From Linderina pennispora (taxonomy: Eukaryota > Kickxellomycota > Kickxellomycetes > Kickxellales > Kickxellaceae): a DNA stretch of 64,000 nucleotides. A program made the position numbers and the translations under genes. The DNA lies in assembly GCF_002104995.1 (NCBI RefSeq), contig NW_024468252.1, positions 1,054,001 through 1,118,000 of the forward strand, in the 5' to 3' direction. Under the pieces are notes generated by a model that was not told the origin of the DNA, searched no databases, and worked only from the letters and a program-made list of their open reading frames with translations. Below, one piece after another: positions 34,351 to 45,951 of the stretch. Every line of letters begins with the position of its first letter. The stretch's first letter is position 1.

Positions 34351-36086
34351 ATGGATAGCGACGACAAGGAGAATCTGACATCCTGAACCCTGTCGAGGTA
34401 CTCCGCATCTTCCAACATGAATCGCTCCACAGCCTTGTTATGCCAACCGACGAGGCCACTACTGATGAGGCAGACGCCATGATAGCCTCGATAACTGCCG
34501 ACCTCTTTGCCGTAGCCCAGAACTACAGCCACGAACACAGACTAGTAGGTGACTACCTACGCAGCAAACATATCGATGATCCCGCCGAGCTCTGCACCGC
34601 GATTCAGCGGCTATTCCAGCGCATCCTTGATGGCATCAAAAGTCCAACAACAAGCATCACTGCCAGAGCCCCTGTCCAAAAGAGTCTGGTGGATAGCAGC
34701 CGGTTCTCGCAAGTCGATGTAGTGCTGATGACACCGCATGATTTCGACCATGCGGGTCCGCGAGTGTATCCAAGCAATGTGGCACCTGGGTCGGGTGATG
34801 TCTTCAGCACCGATGTTTTTGCACCAGTCCGCATAGTCTGCACATCTGATGAAGATGGATATCGATTTGGGCATTTACGAGTCAGGAGCTGAATGACCAG
34901 CTGCGGCATGTGCTGGTGAGCCAGCCGAACCGCATGTTTGTGTGGGGTATTTTGGTATTTGGAACGCGGGCACACGTATATCTGCTTCTACCCTGACTAC
35001 ACATTGCGCTCGCGGGCTTACAGTCTAGTCGCAAGGGTGGACGGTCGGCCAATGCCCAACACCACTGCGCATCCAAGCCTGGTTTTGTCTGAGGTGCTCG
35101 ACCTCGGATCACTGACAGAAGTTCGTCGAGTTTTTCGTGTACTGGGCCATGTGCGATACAAGTTTGCTCGGGTATGATACAACAATGAGGTACCTTGCGG
35201 GAGTCGACTGTTGGGAAATCGAGTGCCAGCAGGACGTTTGGCCACATGACAGCGAGTCTACCTCGCTTGCGCCAGGTCTGCCCATCGCATTCTACGCTAG
35301 AGCGCCCATGTTGCACAACATGTCGCGACTGTACGGCCGCCACACGCGCTGCTTCCAGGCATCGACCACTGTGTTTGGCAAGTACAGATTCGTCATCAAA
35401 GATACATGGGCACTGGCACCGGAAAGCTACGAAGGCGACACGTACCTCCACGAAGCCTTTGCCCTCAAGCAGGTTACCGAGTCCCGTTCCATTCCGGACA
35501 GCAGTGGGCGACCGAAGGTACCAGCAGTTAATCTGCGGCGGCATTGTACGCCAAAAGCAAAGCAGCAACCACCCCGCGCAAGCAATGCTGAATGCCGGAA
35601 TCGTCGGCCCGAGGCTGTACAGTTTTCGTGAACGCACACTGATGGCCTGGCGATACCAGCTTGTAGCACCTGCCACAGGAACCACATGTCGGGTCGCTGA
35701 AATTCAAGCGGTACCATCAGCGCATTGTAACAACGCCGGCGGCAATGCCAGTGGAAATGCTCAAGAGCAAGAAGGACTTCTTGTCAGGTGCCGCCGACGC
35801 TCTGAATATCCACCAGATGATGGAGGAGCACTGCCGCCTTATCCACGGGAGCATGCTGCCCTCGAACATGGTCTTTTACAGATTACCCAGTGGCATGATG
35901 AGTGGGTTTCCGGTTGACCTGGCGCTGGCAGTTGACATGGAGCCAAGAAGAGACAAGTGGCCAAGGGTAGTCGATAGCACTGGCTCGCAGTGTCGGCTAG
36001 CAGGTGATCGCAGCAAGGTACATGTGCCGTCGCAAGTCCCAAGAGGGACGTTAAACTGCAATAGCTTCAGGCAGCAAGTACTTTGA
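34351..36086 (+). CDS. FunK1-type fungal protein kinase homologue, probable pseudokinase, with +1 shifts
   Basis: Start taken at ATG 34351 (MDSDDKENL), joined by one extra base to ILNPVEVLRIFQHESLH. Family landmarks: the N-terminal region with QELNDQLRHVLVSQPNRMFV; the lysine strand FVIKDTWALAPES; helix C in YLHEAFALKQV; catalytic-loop region LIHGSMLPSNMVFY and a metal-loop region GFPVDLALAVD. FunK1 kinases normally have HRD and a D-F-D or D-W-D type motif; here HRD is HGS and the second motif is altered, so phosphotransfer is doubtful. Frame shifts near 34880, 34960-34985, 35150 and 35610-35740 are single-base gains. The exact 3' end is uncertain and could extend past 36086. Confidence 0.55.
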
Positions 36087-36303
36087 AGCCTCTTTCAAAT
36101 AAAGTGGAATGCAAGCGACATATCCAGGATGGCTTGAGCCGTGCAGATCTGCACGGCTTCACCTATCTGGCCAAGTTTTACTCGTGACGTCAGCTACCAC
36201 AGCTATGAGCCCGATCAGACCGCGGACCAGCCAGCCTTTTCTTCTCTATTCGCTTTTTTATTTCAGTTTCCAGGAACATTCGCATTCGCTATTTCGTAGG
36301 CAG

Positions 36304-37463
36304 ATGGAAGAAAGGACAAATTCATACGTCTATGGTATCGAGCGGCATACGCTCTGCCTAGCTGCCATGCGCAACGCCGGCGAGCAAAACCGGTTTGCGC
36401 TGGGCACGCTGGGAGTCAAAGAGACCGGCGAGATCCATGTGGTCGACTTTGACGCCGACGAATTCACACTAGCCAGCCTTGTATACAAATGCAGCGGGGG
36501 AATTCGCGCCCTCGCCTCAACGCCATGGGACGCCAGTCAGATACTTGTAATAGGCAAGCGGGCAAGCGGGCAAGCCGAGCGTCAGCCTTGTGCGGCTACC
36601 AGACCTGACCTACCACGATCGTCGACGATGGTGTGGAGCGGGCGACAGAGTTTGTAGCGCAGCTGGAGTCGCCGATGGCGGACCACACGGTGAATAGGCT
36701 GGCGGTACATCCAGTTGGGCAGTTCCGGCAGGCGGGCGTGGTTGCAGGGACGGGCGTCAGCATCTGGGATCTGTCGGGAACAACAGCTAGTATGAAGGCG
36801 GTGGTGAGCCCGGCGCGGTACTCGATGGACGAGGTCGAGGCGATGTCATGGGATCCGTCGTCGAGCAGCCAGCTGGCGACAGCAGACGGGCCGAGCGTGC
36901 GCGGCTGGGATACACGCACAGATACGGCAAACCAGAGACCCGCGTTTACCGTGGATTATGCGCACAACGGCAAGGTGCGAGCCATCGACTACAACCCTAA
37001 CATGCCACACATACTGGCCACTGGCGGCGACGACGGGTGTGTGCGCCTGTGGGATGCACGTAGTCTGGCAGGACCAGTCATAGATATTGCGCACCACACG
37101 CACTGGGTGTATAGCGTGGAATTCAACCCGAACCACGACCAGCTGGTGCTCTCGGCGGGCGCCGACGGGCTTGTCAATCTGGAGAGCGCAGTCAGCGTGT
37201 CGTCGGCGCAGGCTGTGGCGACAATTGACGACGGGCAAGCGGATAGTACCGATGGGCCGATCGACGACTTTGACTACGACGAGAGCGACGGGATTGGACG
37301 GCCAGCGGACGGCCTGGTAGCGCAGTTTGACGACCACGAGACCAGCGTATACGCTGCCCACTGGTCTGCCGCCGACCCGTGGGTCTTTGCGTCGCTGTCG
37401 TTTGACGGCCGCATGGTGATCAACACGGTACCGCGCGAGGAAAAGTACAAGATCCTGCTGTAG
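36304..37463 (+). CDS. EIPR1: EIPR1/TSSC1-type WD40 protein (EARP/GARP-interacting), one or two +1 shifts
   Basis: ATG at 36304 (MEERTNSYVYGIERHTLCLA). The WD40 repeats are clear: GTGVSIWDLSG, DGPSVRGWDTRTD, GGDDGCVRLWDARS and SADPWVFASLSFDGRMVINT with the family C-terminus VPREEKYKILL. The HTHWVYSVEFNPNHDQLVLS block and the acidic insertion before HETSVYAAHWS are typical of this family. It assists endosome-to-Golgi retrieval with GARP/EARP tethers. One extra-base region near 36560-36640 splits the second blade. Convergent with eIF3a, 124 bp between stop codons. Confidence 0.85.
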
Positions 37464-37587
37464 CCGCAGCCGGAGTAGCGGAGACCAAGAAATGCTTCTT
37501 TGTATTGCCTTTGAGAAGGGACAGTTCTTGGAGAAGTTAAAATGTTATTTGAAAAAAGGGAAGCCTAGTTCCGTTTTCGGCAGTCGC

Positions 37588-40574
37588 TTAGCGGCGCTGG
37601 CTGGGCGGGATGTACCTGCCCGGCGAGGAGCCCGACGCCGCAGGCCGCGTGGGCGGGGGTGTCGGTGTGGCCGAGGAGGCAGGCGGGACAGCACCAGTGC
37701 GGCGGCTGGGCGGGACGTACTTGCCCGGAGACGACGACGCTGGCGGGGCGGCGGCAGGCGGCGGGGCAGCACCGGTGCGGCGGCTGGGCGGAACGTACTT
37801 GCCAGGCGTGGGCCGCTGCTCGCGCTCGCGCTTCTCGCGGGCCAGACGCTCCTCGACCTCGCGCTCCTTCTCCAGACGCTTCTTGAGCAGCTCGGCGTCG
37901 CGCTCGCGCTGGGCAGCCATCTCCTCGCGCAGCTTGGCCAGCTCGGCGTCCTTGGCAGCCTTGCGGGCCTTCTCGGCGTCCTGGCGAGCCATCTCCTCGG
38001 CTTCGCGCGCCTCGCGCTCAGCACGCTCGGCAGCCTCGGCAGTCTCCTTCTCCGCCTTGACGCGGCGATACTCGGCCAGGCGCTCCTCCTTGGCGGTGGC
38101 CAGGGCATCGCGAATGCGCTTGCGCTCGGCAGCCAGAGCCTCGGAGCGGCCCTCGTCGAGCTGCTTGCGGATGGTGTTGAAGTCGCTGGTCATGCGCGCC
38201 AGACGCTCCTTCTGCTCCATGTCGTGCTGGTGCTTCTCGCGGGCCTGGGTGACCTGGGCCTTGCGGGCGGCGTCGTGGTACTTGCGGTCGGCCAGCTTCT
38301 GCGTGGCGTAGTCCTCCTCCAGCAGCGGCAGCTCCTCCTTGCGGTAAGCGCGCTCGGTGTGGTCCATGCGCCGGCCCAGCACCTTGAGCTTGGTCTGCGT
38401 GTCCTGCTTCTCCTTCTCCAGCTGCTCGACCTGCATCTCCAGCAGCTTGGTCGTGTCCAGCTGCTCCAGATCGTCGATGTTGACGTCCAGGCCGGCCTTC
38501 TGCTTGATCGACTCGGCCAGCTTCTTGGCCTCCTCGCGCTGGATGGCCTCGCGCTCCTTCTGCGCGCGCTCCACCTCGCGGCGCTTCTGCTCCTCGGCCA
38601 GTCTCTGGCGCTCGAGCTCCTGCTCGCGCTGCTGGCGGATTGCACGCTCGCGCGCCTCAGCACGCTCCTTGCGGGCCAGCGCGTTCTCGATCATCTCCTT
38701 TCTCCGGTCAATCACGAGCTTGCGCGACGCAGCGTTGCGGTGCTCCTCCTCCAGCGTCTGCAGCGCCTTGGCAATAGCCGCCTCCTTGGCAGCCTGCTTC
38801 TCGGCAACATACTCGGGGCAGGCAACACGCTGCGCGTTCGACAGGCTGATAGCCAGCGAGCTGAGCTGTGAGCGCATGAGATCAGACGGCGACGCCTGGA
38901 GCTGGGCTCCGCTGCTCGACGACTGCGAGCCATCGAACGGATCAGTGTCGAACATGACCGAGCGGGCCTGGTGGTCGATACGCAGCTGGAACTCGCCGCG
39001 GCGAGCGCCGTTCATAATGAAGCGCTCGATGGCCGACGGGGTCATCGAGAAGGGCTCAGGGAAGCGCGCCAGGCGGAAGATGAAGTCGAGCTGGACCGAT
39101 GTGTACACCTGCGACAGCTGCTGCAGCAGACGGGTCAGGATAACGTTGCACAGCAGAGTGCCGTACTTGGCATCGTTCTCGTTGGTAGCAACCTGCTCCG
39201 AAAGGATGGGAGCCAGCTTCTTGCAGATGGAGAGCGGGTGGAACTGCTCCTCGACCAGGTTGTAGATCGGGCGCAGCTCGGGACGCACGCGGGCAAGGAC
39301 TTCGCCGCTGACCAGGTCGTTGATAAGGCTCACGCGAGTGGGCGCCGAGCTCAGGAACAGCAGGTTAGTGTAGCGCTGGGTGCGGTGCTTGTTCTCCTTG
39401 GCCGCAGCCGACATGATGCGCGACGACGGCTTGATGATGGGCACCGCCAGCGTCGACAGCAGCACGTTGGTGGCCACGTTCTGCAGCTCCTCCTCCGAGA
39501 AGTACTTGGTCTGGCGGTGGATGTAGTTGTAGTAGCGGTGCCACGCGGCAGCCAGGAACAGCGGGTTCTTGGCCACATACATGATGCGCGTGAGCTTCTC
39601 AAAGTAGTTGGCCATGGCCTGCGGCTTGATCGGACGCTTGGACTGCTGGATCAGGTTGTGGATATCCTCGATCGAGCGGTAGCTCTCCTGCCACAGCTCC
39701 ATGTCCGTGGCCGTGTTGAGCTGGTGGAAGCGCGTGTCCAGGAAGCGCTGCATGGTCTCGGGGTCCGACAGGTTGACCGAGTTTGCCTGGTGCGAGTACT
39801 TGACGATGGTCTGCAGGTGGTTGCGCATGATGTCGCACAGCCGGCGGAACTCGGTCTTGCGCTCGTACTTCTTGCAGAAGTCAATGGCCTCATTCGAGAT
39901 GGTCTGGTACAGGACCTCGAAGCGCACATTGCCACGCACAATGTCGAGCAGGTTGCGGTACGCCTCCCACAGGAACTTGAGCCACGGCGTAACCACCGCA
40001 CGGTCGGTGCGGTCCTTCGACTGCTCGCCGCTGACAGCGCTGAGGATGATGTCCTCGGGCGTCTCCATCTCGTCCAGGTCCTCAATGGTGTCCATGGTGA
40101 TCTGCTCGGCGCTCTTCTGCGCCTCAACCACCCGCGACGTAATCGCCTCCAGCATCGGGCGCACGACGGCGTCCAGCGACTCCGGGTTCGAGTGCTGCAC
40201 AATGTTGCGGTACTGCAGCAGGCCCTCCTTAAGGTTCTTGCCCTTGCGCTGCTCAATGCACAGCTCCACGTACTTCTTAATCACCGGCTCGGTCGTCGAC
40301 GCAGTAGCGTTGCGCAGGCGCTTGTTCATAAGAACATCGTACAGAGTCTGGAAGGCAGTCTCCGACTGGCCGACCATGATAAGCTCTACAAAGGTAGGGG
40401 TGTTATGCTTTTAGTTTTAGATTCGCTGGATTTCAACCAGTTCATTGCCGCTATACTGCTTGCCGCCTTCGATCTGCTGCGTTCAGTTTGCGAATCTGAC
40501 CCCTCAGTGAACAGCCAATGCGTACCTTCAGCGCGCTTAAGCGCATTCTCGGGTCTCTGGAAAAACGGCGGCAT
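37588..40574 (-). CDS. TIF32: eIF3 subunit a, with one intron
   Basis: Exon 1 (40574-40526) encodes the family start MPPFFQRPENALKRAE; exon 2 (40385-37588) continues ELIMVGQSETAFQTLYDVL, in phase 1. About 945 residues, unbroken over 2.8 kb. N-terminal helical repeats and a PCI domain (about residues 330-500) are followed by a 300-residue charged coiled coil (QREQELERQRLAEEQKRREV) and a C-terminal tail with three copies of a motif, GKYVPPSRR, GKYVPPSRR and GRYIPPSQRR. It scaffolds eIF3 on the 40S subunit in translation initiation. Long Leu/Ala-rich open frames on the opposite strand are composition artefacts. Confidence 0.95.
40386..40525 (-). other. intron of eIF3a
   Basis: 140 nt with GTACGC at the 5' end and TTTGTAG at the 3' end. 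Removing it joins KRAE to ELIMVGQ exactly as the family requires. Confidence 0.9.
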
Positions 40575-41907
40575 CTTTATGCGGCTAAAGATGAGCTGAT
40601 TGCAATTTTTTTTTTTAAAATTAGGAATGCGAGCGAGAAATGCAAGAGATGCCCTTGCAAAAAAATTCTTCTCAGCAGGTAGGTTACCGCTCAAAAAAAA
40701 AAACTGCCCCAGCCCTACATACATTTCGCAGGCTTGACGGGGAATCAGATGATCAGATCTAGAAACTGAGCTGGGATGGATCGGTCATGCCTGCGGTACA
40801 CAGAACAGAGCCTGTATTGGCTCCATACATCTCCGAGCCCCAGGCTGAGGTACTATTTACCACTTGGTTGCCTAAACACAGCTGCTATGTATAACGCGAA
40901 GCATGCTGAATTATGCCTAGACCGCATGTATGCTCAGGATCTAGTTACAGCTCTTCTGATCAGCTCCACTTGCCTATGCATGGATACAATTGCAGTCCGA
41001 AAACAATAGCAGCGTTGTCTGTATGTGAATAACGAATGCTACGTCATTCGCCACCAGCATCAATGCACGGATCTGCGCTGAGGAACCTGTAGCTCCAGGA
41101 ATAGGTCCGTGTGAGTTCGACTCGGGGACAGGTCACAGAAATACCAGCTGCAGTGCTCCACAGCTGGCGCATCTTTGCCATTCTATATCCTAGTCTCTAC
41201 AAGTAGTTCGCTGCGTGGTTTTATGAAGTATCCCAGCGGGGTTGACTTTTCTGTGTTGCGGGGTACGTAGCAGGTGGATGTGGGTGGCTGAATATGGAAA
41301 AGTTATTTGAAAAACTGGTTCTTCAATTTGAGAGTCAAACAGCAACAGGCAAAGCGAGCAACTCCATGTCTGTGCACCTCGTGCACATAGCTGACCAATC
41401 GCGAGCAAAAGGATGTGCGGAATACAGGGCAAGGGACTCCTGTCCGCATCTTGTTTTATATGGTCGCACAATGGTATCAGCGCAGACGCCTGCATGCGAG
41501 CCCCTCCAAGCGCTTCCATAGTGCTAAATGCAATCATCTCTTGAGGCAGACGAGGGGCTGCGTAAAGGCCAGTACAATGATGTTTTGTCCGGTGCTGGCC
41601 ATATATATGACCTTATGATCGGCCGGGCCGGGAAAGTCTATGGGCGCCAAGAGGAGTTGTCTCTTCCCGGAGTTGGCAAGAGCATGTGTCTCCCGACAAA
41701 ATGCGCCCGTCCCCCTGTCTTGGCGGAAGGGTGAAGTGTTCGACATTGAATTTTCAGAGCGAATGCAGCAAGTTTCTCGGCATTAGAGGCGTCTGGGAAG
41801 ACACAGAGCGGGAATAAAAGGAGGACCATGCCTTTCTCTCACTCCTCTGTCCCAACACTACCCTGCTTCCATTTAGACTTCTTTTTTTGCCAGTACACAT
41901 ACCGTCA
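40575..41907. other. intergenic stretch, no gene recognised
   Basis: Poly-T and poly-A runs near 40606-40616 and 40694-40702 lie in the eIF3a upstream region. Nothing protein-like. A TATA-like GAATAAAAGG at 41812-41821 lies about 90 bp before the protease start. Confidence 0.4.
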
Positions 41908-42760
41908 ATGCATTCCACATCTCTCTTCTCACTTTCAGTCATCTTCGCCACTTGCGCCGAACGCTTTAAGCTGGACTTTTGACAAGCGTATCATTGGCGG
42001 CAAGATCGCACCTGCTGGAAAGTTCCCGTTTACTGCTAGCGTGGAGATTAGCACGGACCCCGAAAATGGGTTCCTGTGCGGCGGCAGCGTTATTAGCGAC
42101 AACTATGTGGTGACGGCGGCCCATTGCATGGTTGATGGCGAGACCAGCCGCCCATTCCCTGCTGGCAAGCATCAGAGTCGGCACGGGCAACAACAACATC
42201 ACACAGCTGTCCTATGTGGCTGCCGAGCAAGCATTTGTGCACCCAGACTTTGACCTGGCCACATCGGCCAACGACATTGCGCTGATCAAGGTGCCAAAGT
42301 TGAGCAACGCAAAGGCAGTGCCAATATATGGCGGGCCTATTGCTGATAGCACGCCGCTGACGGTGCTGGGCTGGGGGAGAACAGATCCAGTGGATGAGGA
42401 CTCAATCTCGATTATGCTGAAAGAGGCTGTTATTAAGGTTGGTAAGGCAAAAGACTGCGCGGCGTATTTGAAGCAGGTCTCAGATGCAGAGTACACGTCT
42501 GCCGATGGTCCACAGATATGCACCGAGAATATCCTGGACGCCACTTGCTGATTCGTGCCAGGGAGATTCGGGCCAAGGTGTCATCATCTACGTCAAGGGC
42601 GTGCCGTGCCTGGCTGGTCCTGACTAGTTTCGGGTCTGACATTAGAGAGAATCCAACATGTGGGCTGCTCAACGGGTATGGTGTATACACACATGTGCAC
42701 CACTACGTTGACTTTATCAGCAAAATCACTGGCATAAAGTTCACCAATACCGGGATCTAG
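41908..42760 (+). CDS. secreted trypsin-like serine protease, copy T6 (Asp189 type), with +1 shifts
   Basis: ATG at 41908 gives a plausible signal peptide (MHSTSLFSLSVIFATCA); one extra T near 41974 must be removed to reach DKR-IIGG. Triad: TAAHC, SANDIALIKVP and DSCQGDSGQG. The DSC places Asp at the 189-equivalent, unlike the five other copies, predicting cleavage after Lys/Arg. Other +1 sites near 42160, 42554 and 42628. C-terminus YTHVHHYVDFISKITG to TNTGI. AATAAA at 42796. It sits alone among housekeeping genes, 12 kb from the second protease block, on the opposite strand to the others. Confidence 0.8.
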
Positions 42761-42894
42761 AGATACACGGAAGAATTAAGGTTGGTGTCATATTAATAAA
42801 CAGTCAGCGTCGACAAATGAGAGAAAAACGTATCGGGAAGGAGGGTTAGGCGGAATGTGAACACATAGTTCTAGCAATCCATATAGTGTCATGA

Positions 42895-45459
42895 TTATGT
42901 GGGGATTTGCATATCCGACTCGTCCCACAGCAGCGTCTCAACCCAGTAGAACATAATCTCGCCAAAGCGCGACCGCGGCGACCTCTTGCGCACAGGCGGG
43001 TAGAAGCTGTGTGCCGGGGTATCGTCGACGACCAGAATCTGGCGCACCAAATTCATGCCGCCGTCGCCGCTATCGGTGACTGCGCCAGCGGTATTGTTGG
43101 ACAGCCCGAACGGCAGCGATGTGGCGATCGGCTGCGAGATGTTGAGGTAGCTGGCAGTGATGACACCCAGGCAGAAGATCACTACCGAGTACAGAATGAT
43201 GACGGCTGTAGCGTGCTGGCCGTTGGTGATCATCTTGACGATGCTGTTCTTGCGGCCCTTGCGTGAACCCGTGGTGTCGACCGGAGACATTGTCCGACGA
43301 TGCGCGTCAGGGTTGCATTGCAGCGGCTGTGGATGGCCTCCTTGAGCCCGTACTTGTTGGGCGCAGTGAATACCGAGATGAGCTCGCGGCGCAGAGCGGC
43401 GCGGTTATCGTCACTGCTATCGCTGTACTCGATGCGCTTCCACACCTCGTGCAGCAGAACCAGGTCTTGTGGCGGGAACTGCACCAGCGATGACTGGATC
43501 CAGTGGCGCACGGCATCCTCGTTCAATTCCTGCTTGTCGGTATCGGTGGTGCCGACGCCCTTGTCGGACGGCAAGGAGAGCGATGAGCTGCTAGCCTGGA
43601 TGGTGTCGTTGATGAGGCTCATGCGGCGCCGGCTGCTCTTGGGCTCAAGCACCCCGTCCTCAGTAGGCGAGTGGTCGCCGGAGCCTGTCTGGGCCAGCTC
43701 GTCGCGCAGGGTCTTGACCCTGGTCATGCCTGGGCGGTGGATACTAGCCAAGTCATGATCGGCATCGCGAAGTACTGACGACTGCAGCTGGAGACGAACC
43801 TCGGCCAACTCTGCGCGCAGCTGCTCAATAAGCTTGCTGAGATTGGCGTTCTCCTGACTGGCTGCGTCTGCCTCCTCCTTGTACTCACGCGCAGTAGCCA
43901 GCTCGTGCTTGGCGACAAGGTAGTTGTGCTGCATCTTTTGGTACTCCTTGCTTGCTGCCTCAAGCTGCTGGTTGTTGGCATCCAGGCTTGCCTTCAGGGT
44001 CTTGATCTCAGAACTGTGCTCGAAAATGTGCTTGTTGGCCTCAGAGACCTGCACAGCTCTGTTGTCGAGCTGGCGCTTGAGATCCGTGGACTGTGCATGG
44101 CTGTTGGAGAGCTGAACGCCGAGCTTCTCGACCTCGGTTTCCGAGACGTGCAGGCTCTCGATGTAGCCGCGCTCAGACTGCCTGAGCTTCTCGATCTCAC
44201 GGCGCTTCATGGTCAGTTCGGCGCGGCACTCGTCCACCGCGCGCTCAAGCTCTTCGGTGCGCTTCTCGTGCTGGCCATTGTTCAGCTCCAGACGGCGGTT
44301 CGCCTCGGCGAGCAGCTTCTTGAGCTCTGCGTTCTTTCTCAGCAGCTCGTCGGTGTGCCGAACAACCTCGTCGTTGTTGTGGAAGCGTGATGGCGACGGT
44401 TCTCTGACAGGGGATAAATCGTCGTAAAGCGGGCTGCCGGGGCGGCTGCGGGACAGGCTGAGGTTGAATGTCGGAATGTTGCCGCGTGTCGAGGAGCGCA
44501 GGCGCTGGCTGAGCACGCTGCGGCTGACATGCGGCGTCGATAGAGCGCTCTGTTCCTATGTGGCATTAGCGGCGGCAAGCAAAGCTTTGAGCGTGGATCC
44601 CGCGAGTGAGGTATGCTGCGTGCATAAAGTAGGCACAATAGTACATGGGCGCAGGAGGGCTGACAATCGGCGTTTTTATGTCAACTGACCCTATGGGCTC
44701 ACTCCTAGAACCCAACACAGCGACTGTGAGACAGAGATAATGCTGGCATCTGCACGGTACCCAATATGCGGCGGCGTGACTCCTGATGCGCATCGGACAT
44801 GGGCTTTGTTGTCTCTACGTCATGACCAGCCCTCCCCAAAAATAACTGTCATGCTGGACAGAAACAGAAGGCAGAACAGGGCCCCTCAGGTTACTTACCG
44901 AGTCTGACTGGACATCCCTATCCGGAACTGTCATGTCGCCGGCAGCCGGAGGCGTACTCCGGGCAGAAAAGGTCGAGAATCTCTGGTGGCCACGCGGGGG
45001 CGTCCTCGACGGCGGCCCCATGCCCAACTGAGCCGCAAAGTTTGCTACGTTGTCGACCAGACTTGGCTGAATTGTGCTTGCTACTGCCTCGAACTGTTCG
45101 TCCGTCATTTTGGCCAAGTTGCGTTGGCGGAGTCTGGCTCCTTCGGCGCTCGACGTAACTGCTTTCTTGGACAATGCCGGTGTGGTGCGCTTCCGGGAGT
45201 CGAGCAGCGTCTTTGGCATATGCAGGTCGTCAAAGTCGACCTTTAGCACCTTCTCCACCAAGAGCTTGGCATTATCGGGCGTCAGCTCATCCTTGAGCCG
45301 CGAAAGAAACAGAACAGCCTCGCAGACTTCGTTTTCCAGGCAATTGTCGGGCAGGTCGCCTTCATTCTGCGCTGCTACTAGCAAATTCGCCAGCTCTACA
45401 GGGTAAAACGTCTTCTGCTTGCCTGTGCACTGCTTAATGTAGCTGCGAATGTCTTCCAT
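42895..45459 (-). CDS. tail-anchored coiled-coil protein, Kms1/Kms2-like KASH candidate, one intron
   Basis: Exon 1 (45459-44899, 187 codons) encodes MEDIRSYIKQCTGKQKTFYP, a compact helical N-terminal domain of about 90 residues, and a Ser/Pro linker. Exon 2 (44555 onward) encodes a Ser/Arg linker, a 250-residue coiled coil (LRKNAELKKLLAEANRRLEL), a helical domain (VRHWIQSSLVQFPPQDLVLL) and, after a frame change near 43270, basic residues followed by one membrane segment (TAVIILYSVVIFCLGVITA) and an 80-residue tail ending DESDMQIPT. The plan resembles nuclear-envelope/spindle-pole KASH proteins of fungi, but the tail is longer than usual, so an ER tether is also possible. The frame change at 43270 is net +2 or -1. 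Confidence 0.55.
44556..44898 (-). other. intron of the tail-anchored coiled-coil gene
   Basis: 343 nt, GTAAGT at the 5' end and ACATAG at the 3' end; the flanking exons join in phase 0 (DVQSDS to EQSALSTPHV). Confidence 0.75.
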
Positions 45460-45951
45460 TTAAACTGTACGAACAACCTGAGTATATGCTGGAGTTCAGG
45501 GGGTGTCGTGAGAAGGAAAAATAATACAAAAGTTGGAGAAGAAAGGCAGTCAGTGTCGCTGTGTAGTATCAGGTTCCAGACGACTAGTATTCGCACCCTC
45601 CCTTTGTCGACAAGCCGCAGGAGTATACAGGAGGGGTGCTGAGGGTGTTGTTGCTGAACAAGTAGAACTAGGACGGTTTAGGCGGCCTAGCAAGAAGAAA
45701 AAGCGAGGAAAACAAGACTTCACACTCCACTGGATGCCGGCCGCACGTCGATGGCAAATCTCTGGGAAGGACGCAAATAGTGCTCGGCGAGCTGCAATCA
45801 AGGGATCAGGCGCCTGGGGATCAATTTTTGCGATCGCAGAATTTTTTTCTTGCTAGCGCTGCTGCCGGCAATCGGCGCCCAGCGTCTCTCTTCTCCAGCC
45901 CGCATCTTTATTTTTCCCCTACCACACGTATTATATTCCTCCCAGTGCAGA
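45460..45951. promoter_or_regulatory. divergent intergenic region, coiled-coil gene and BMS1
   Basis: About 490 bp between start codons. No gene; a CT-rich stretch precedes BMS1 at 45885-45945. Confidence 0.35.

Noticed and set aside
37492-40599. Long Leu/Ala-rich open frames on the plus strand (459, 302 and 542 residues)
   Set aside because: They lie opposite eIF3a; their composition is the complement of its E/R/K-rich coiled coil and they lack domains.
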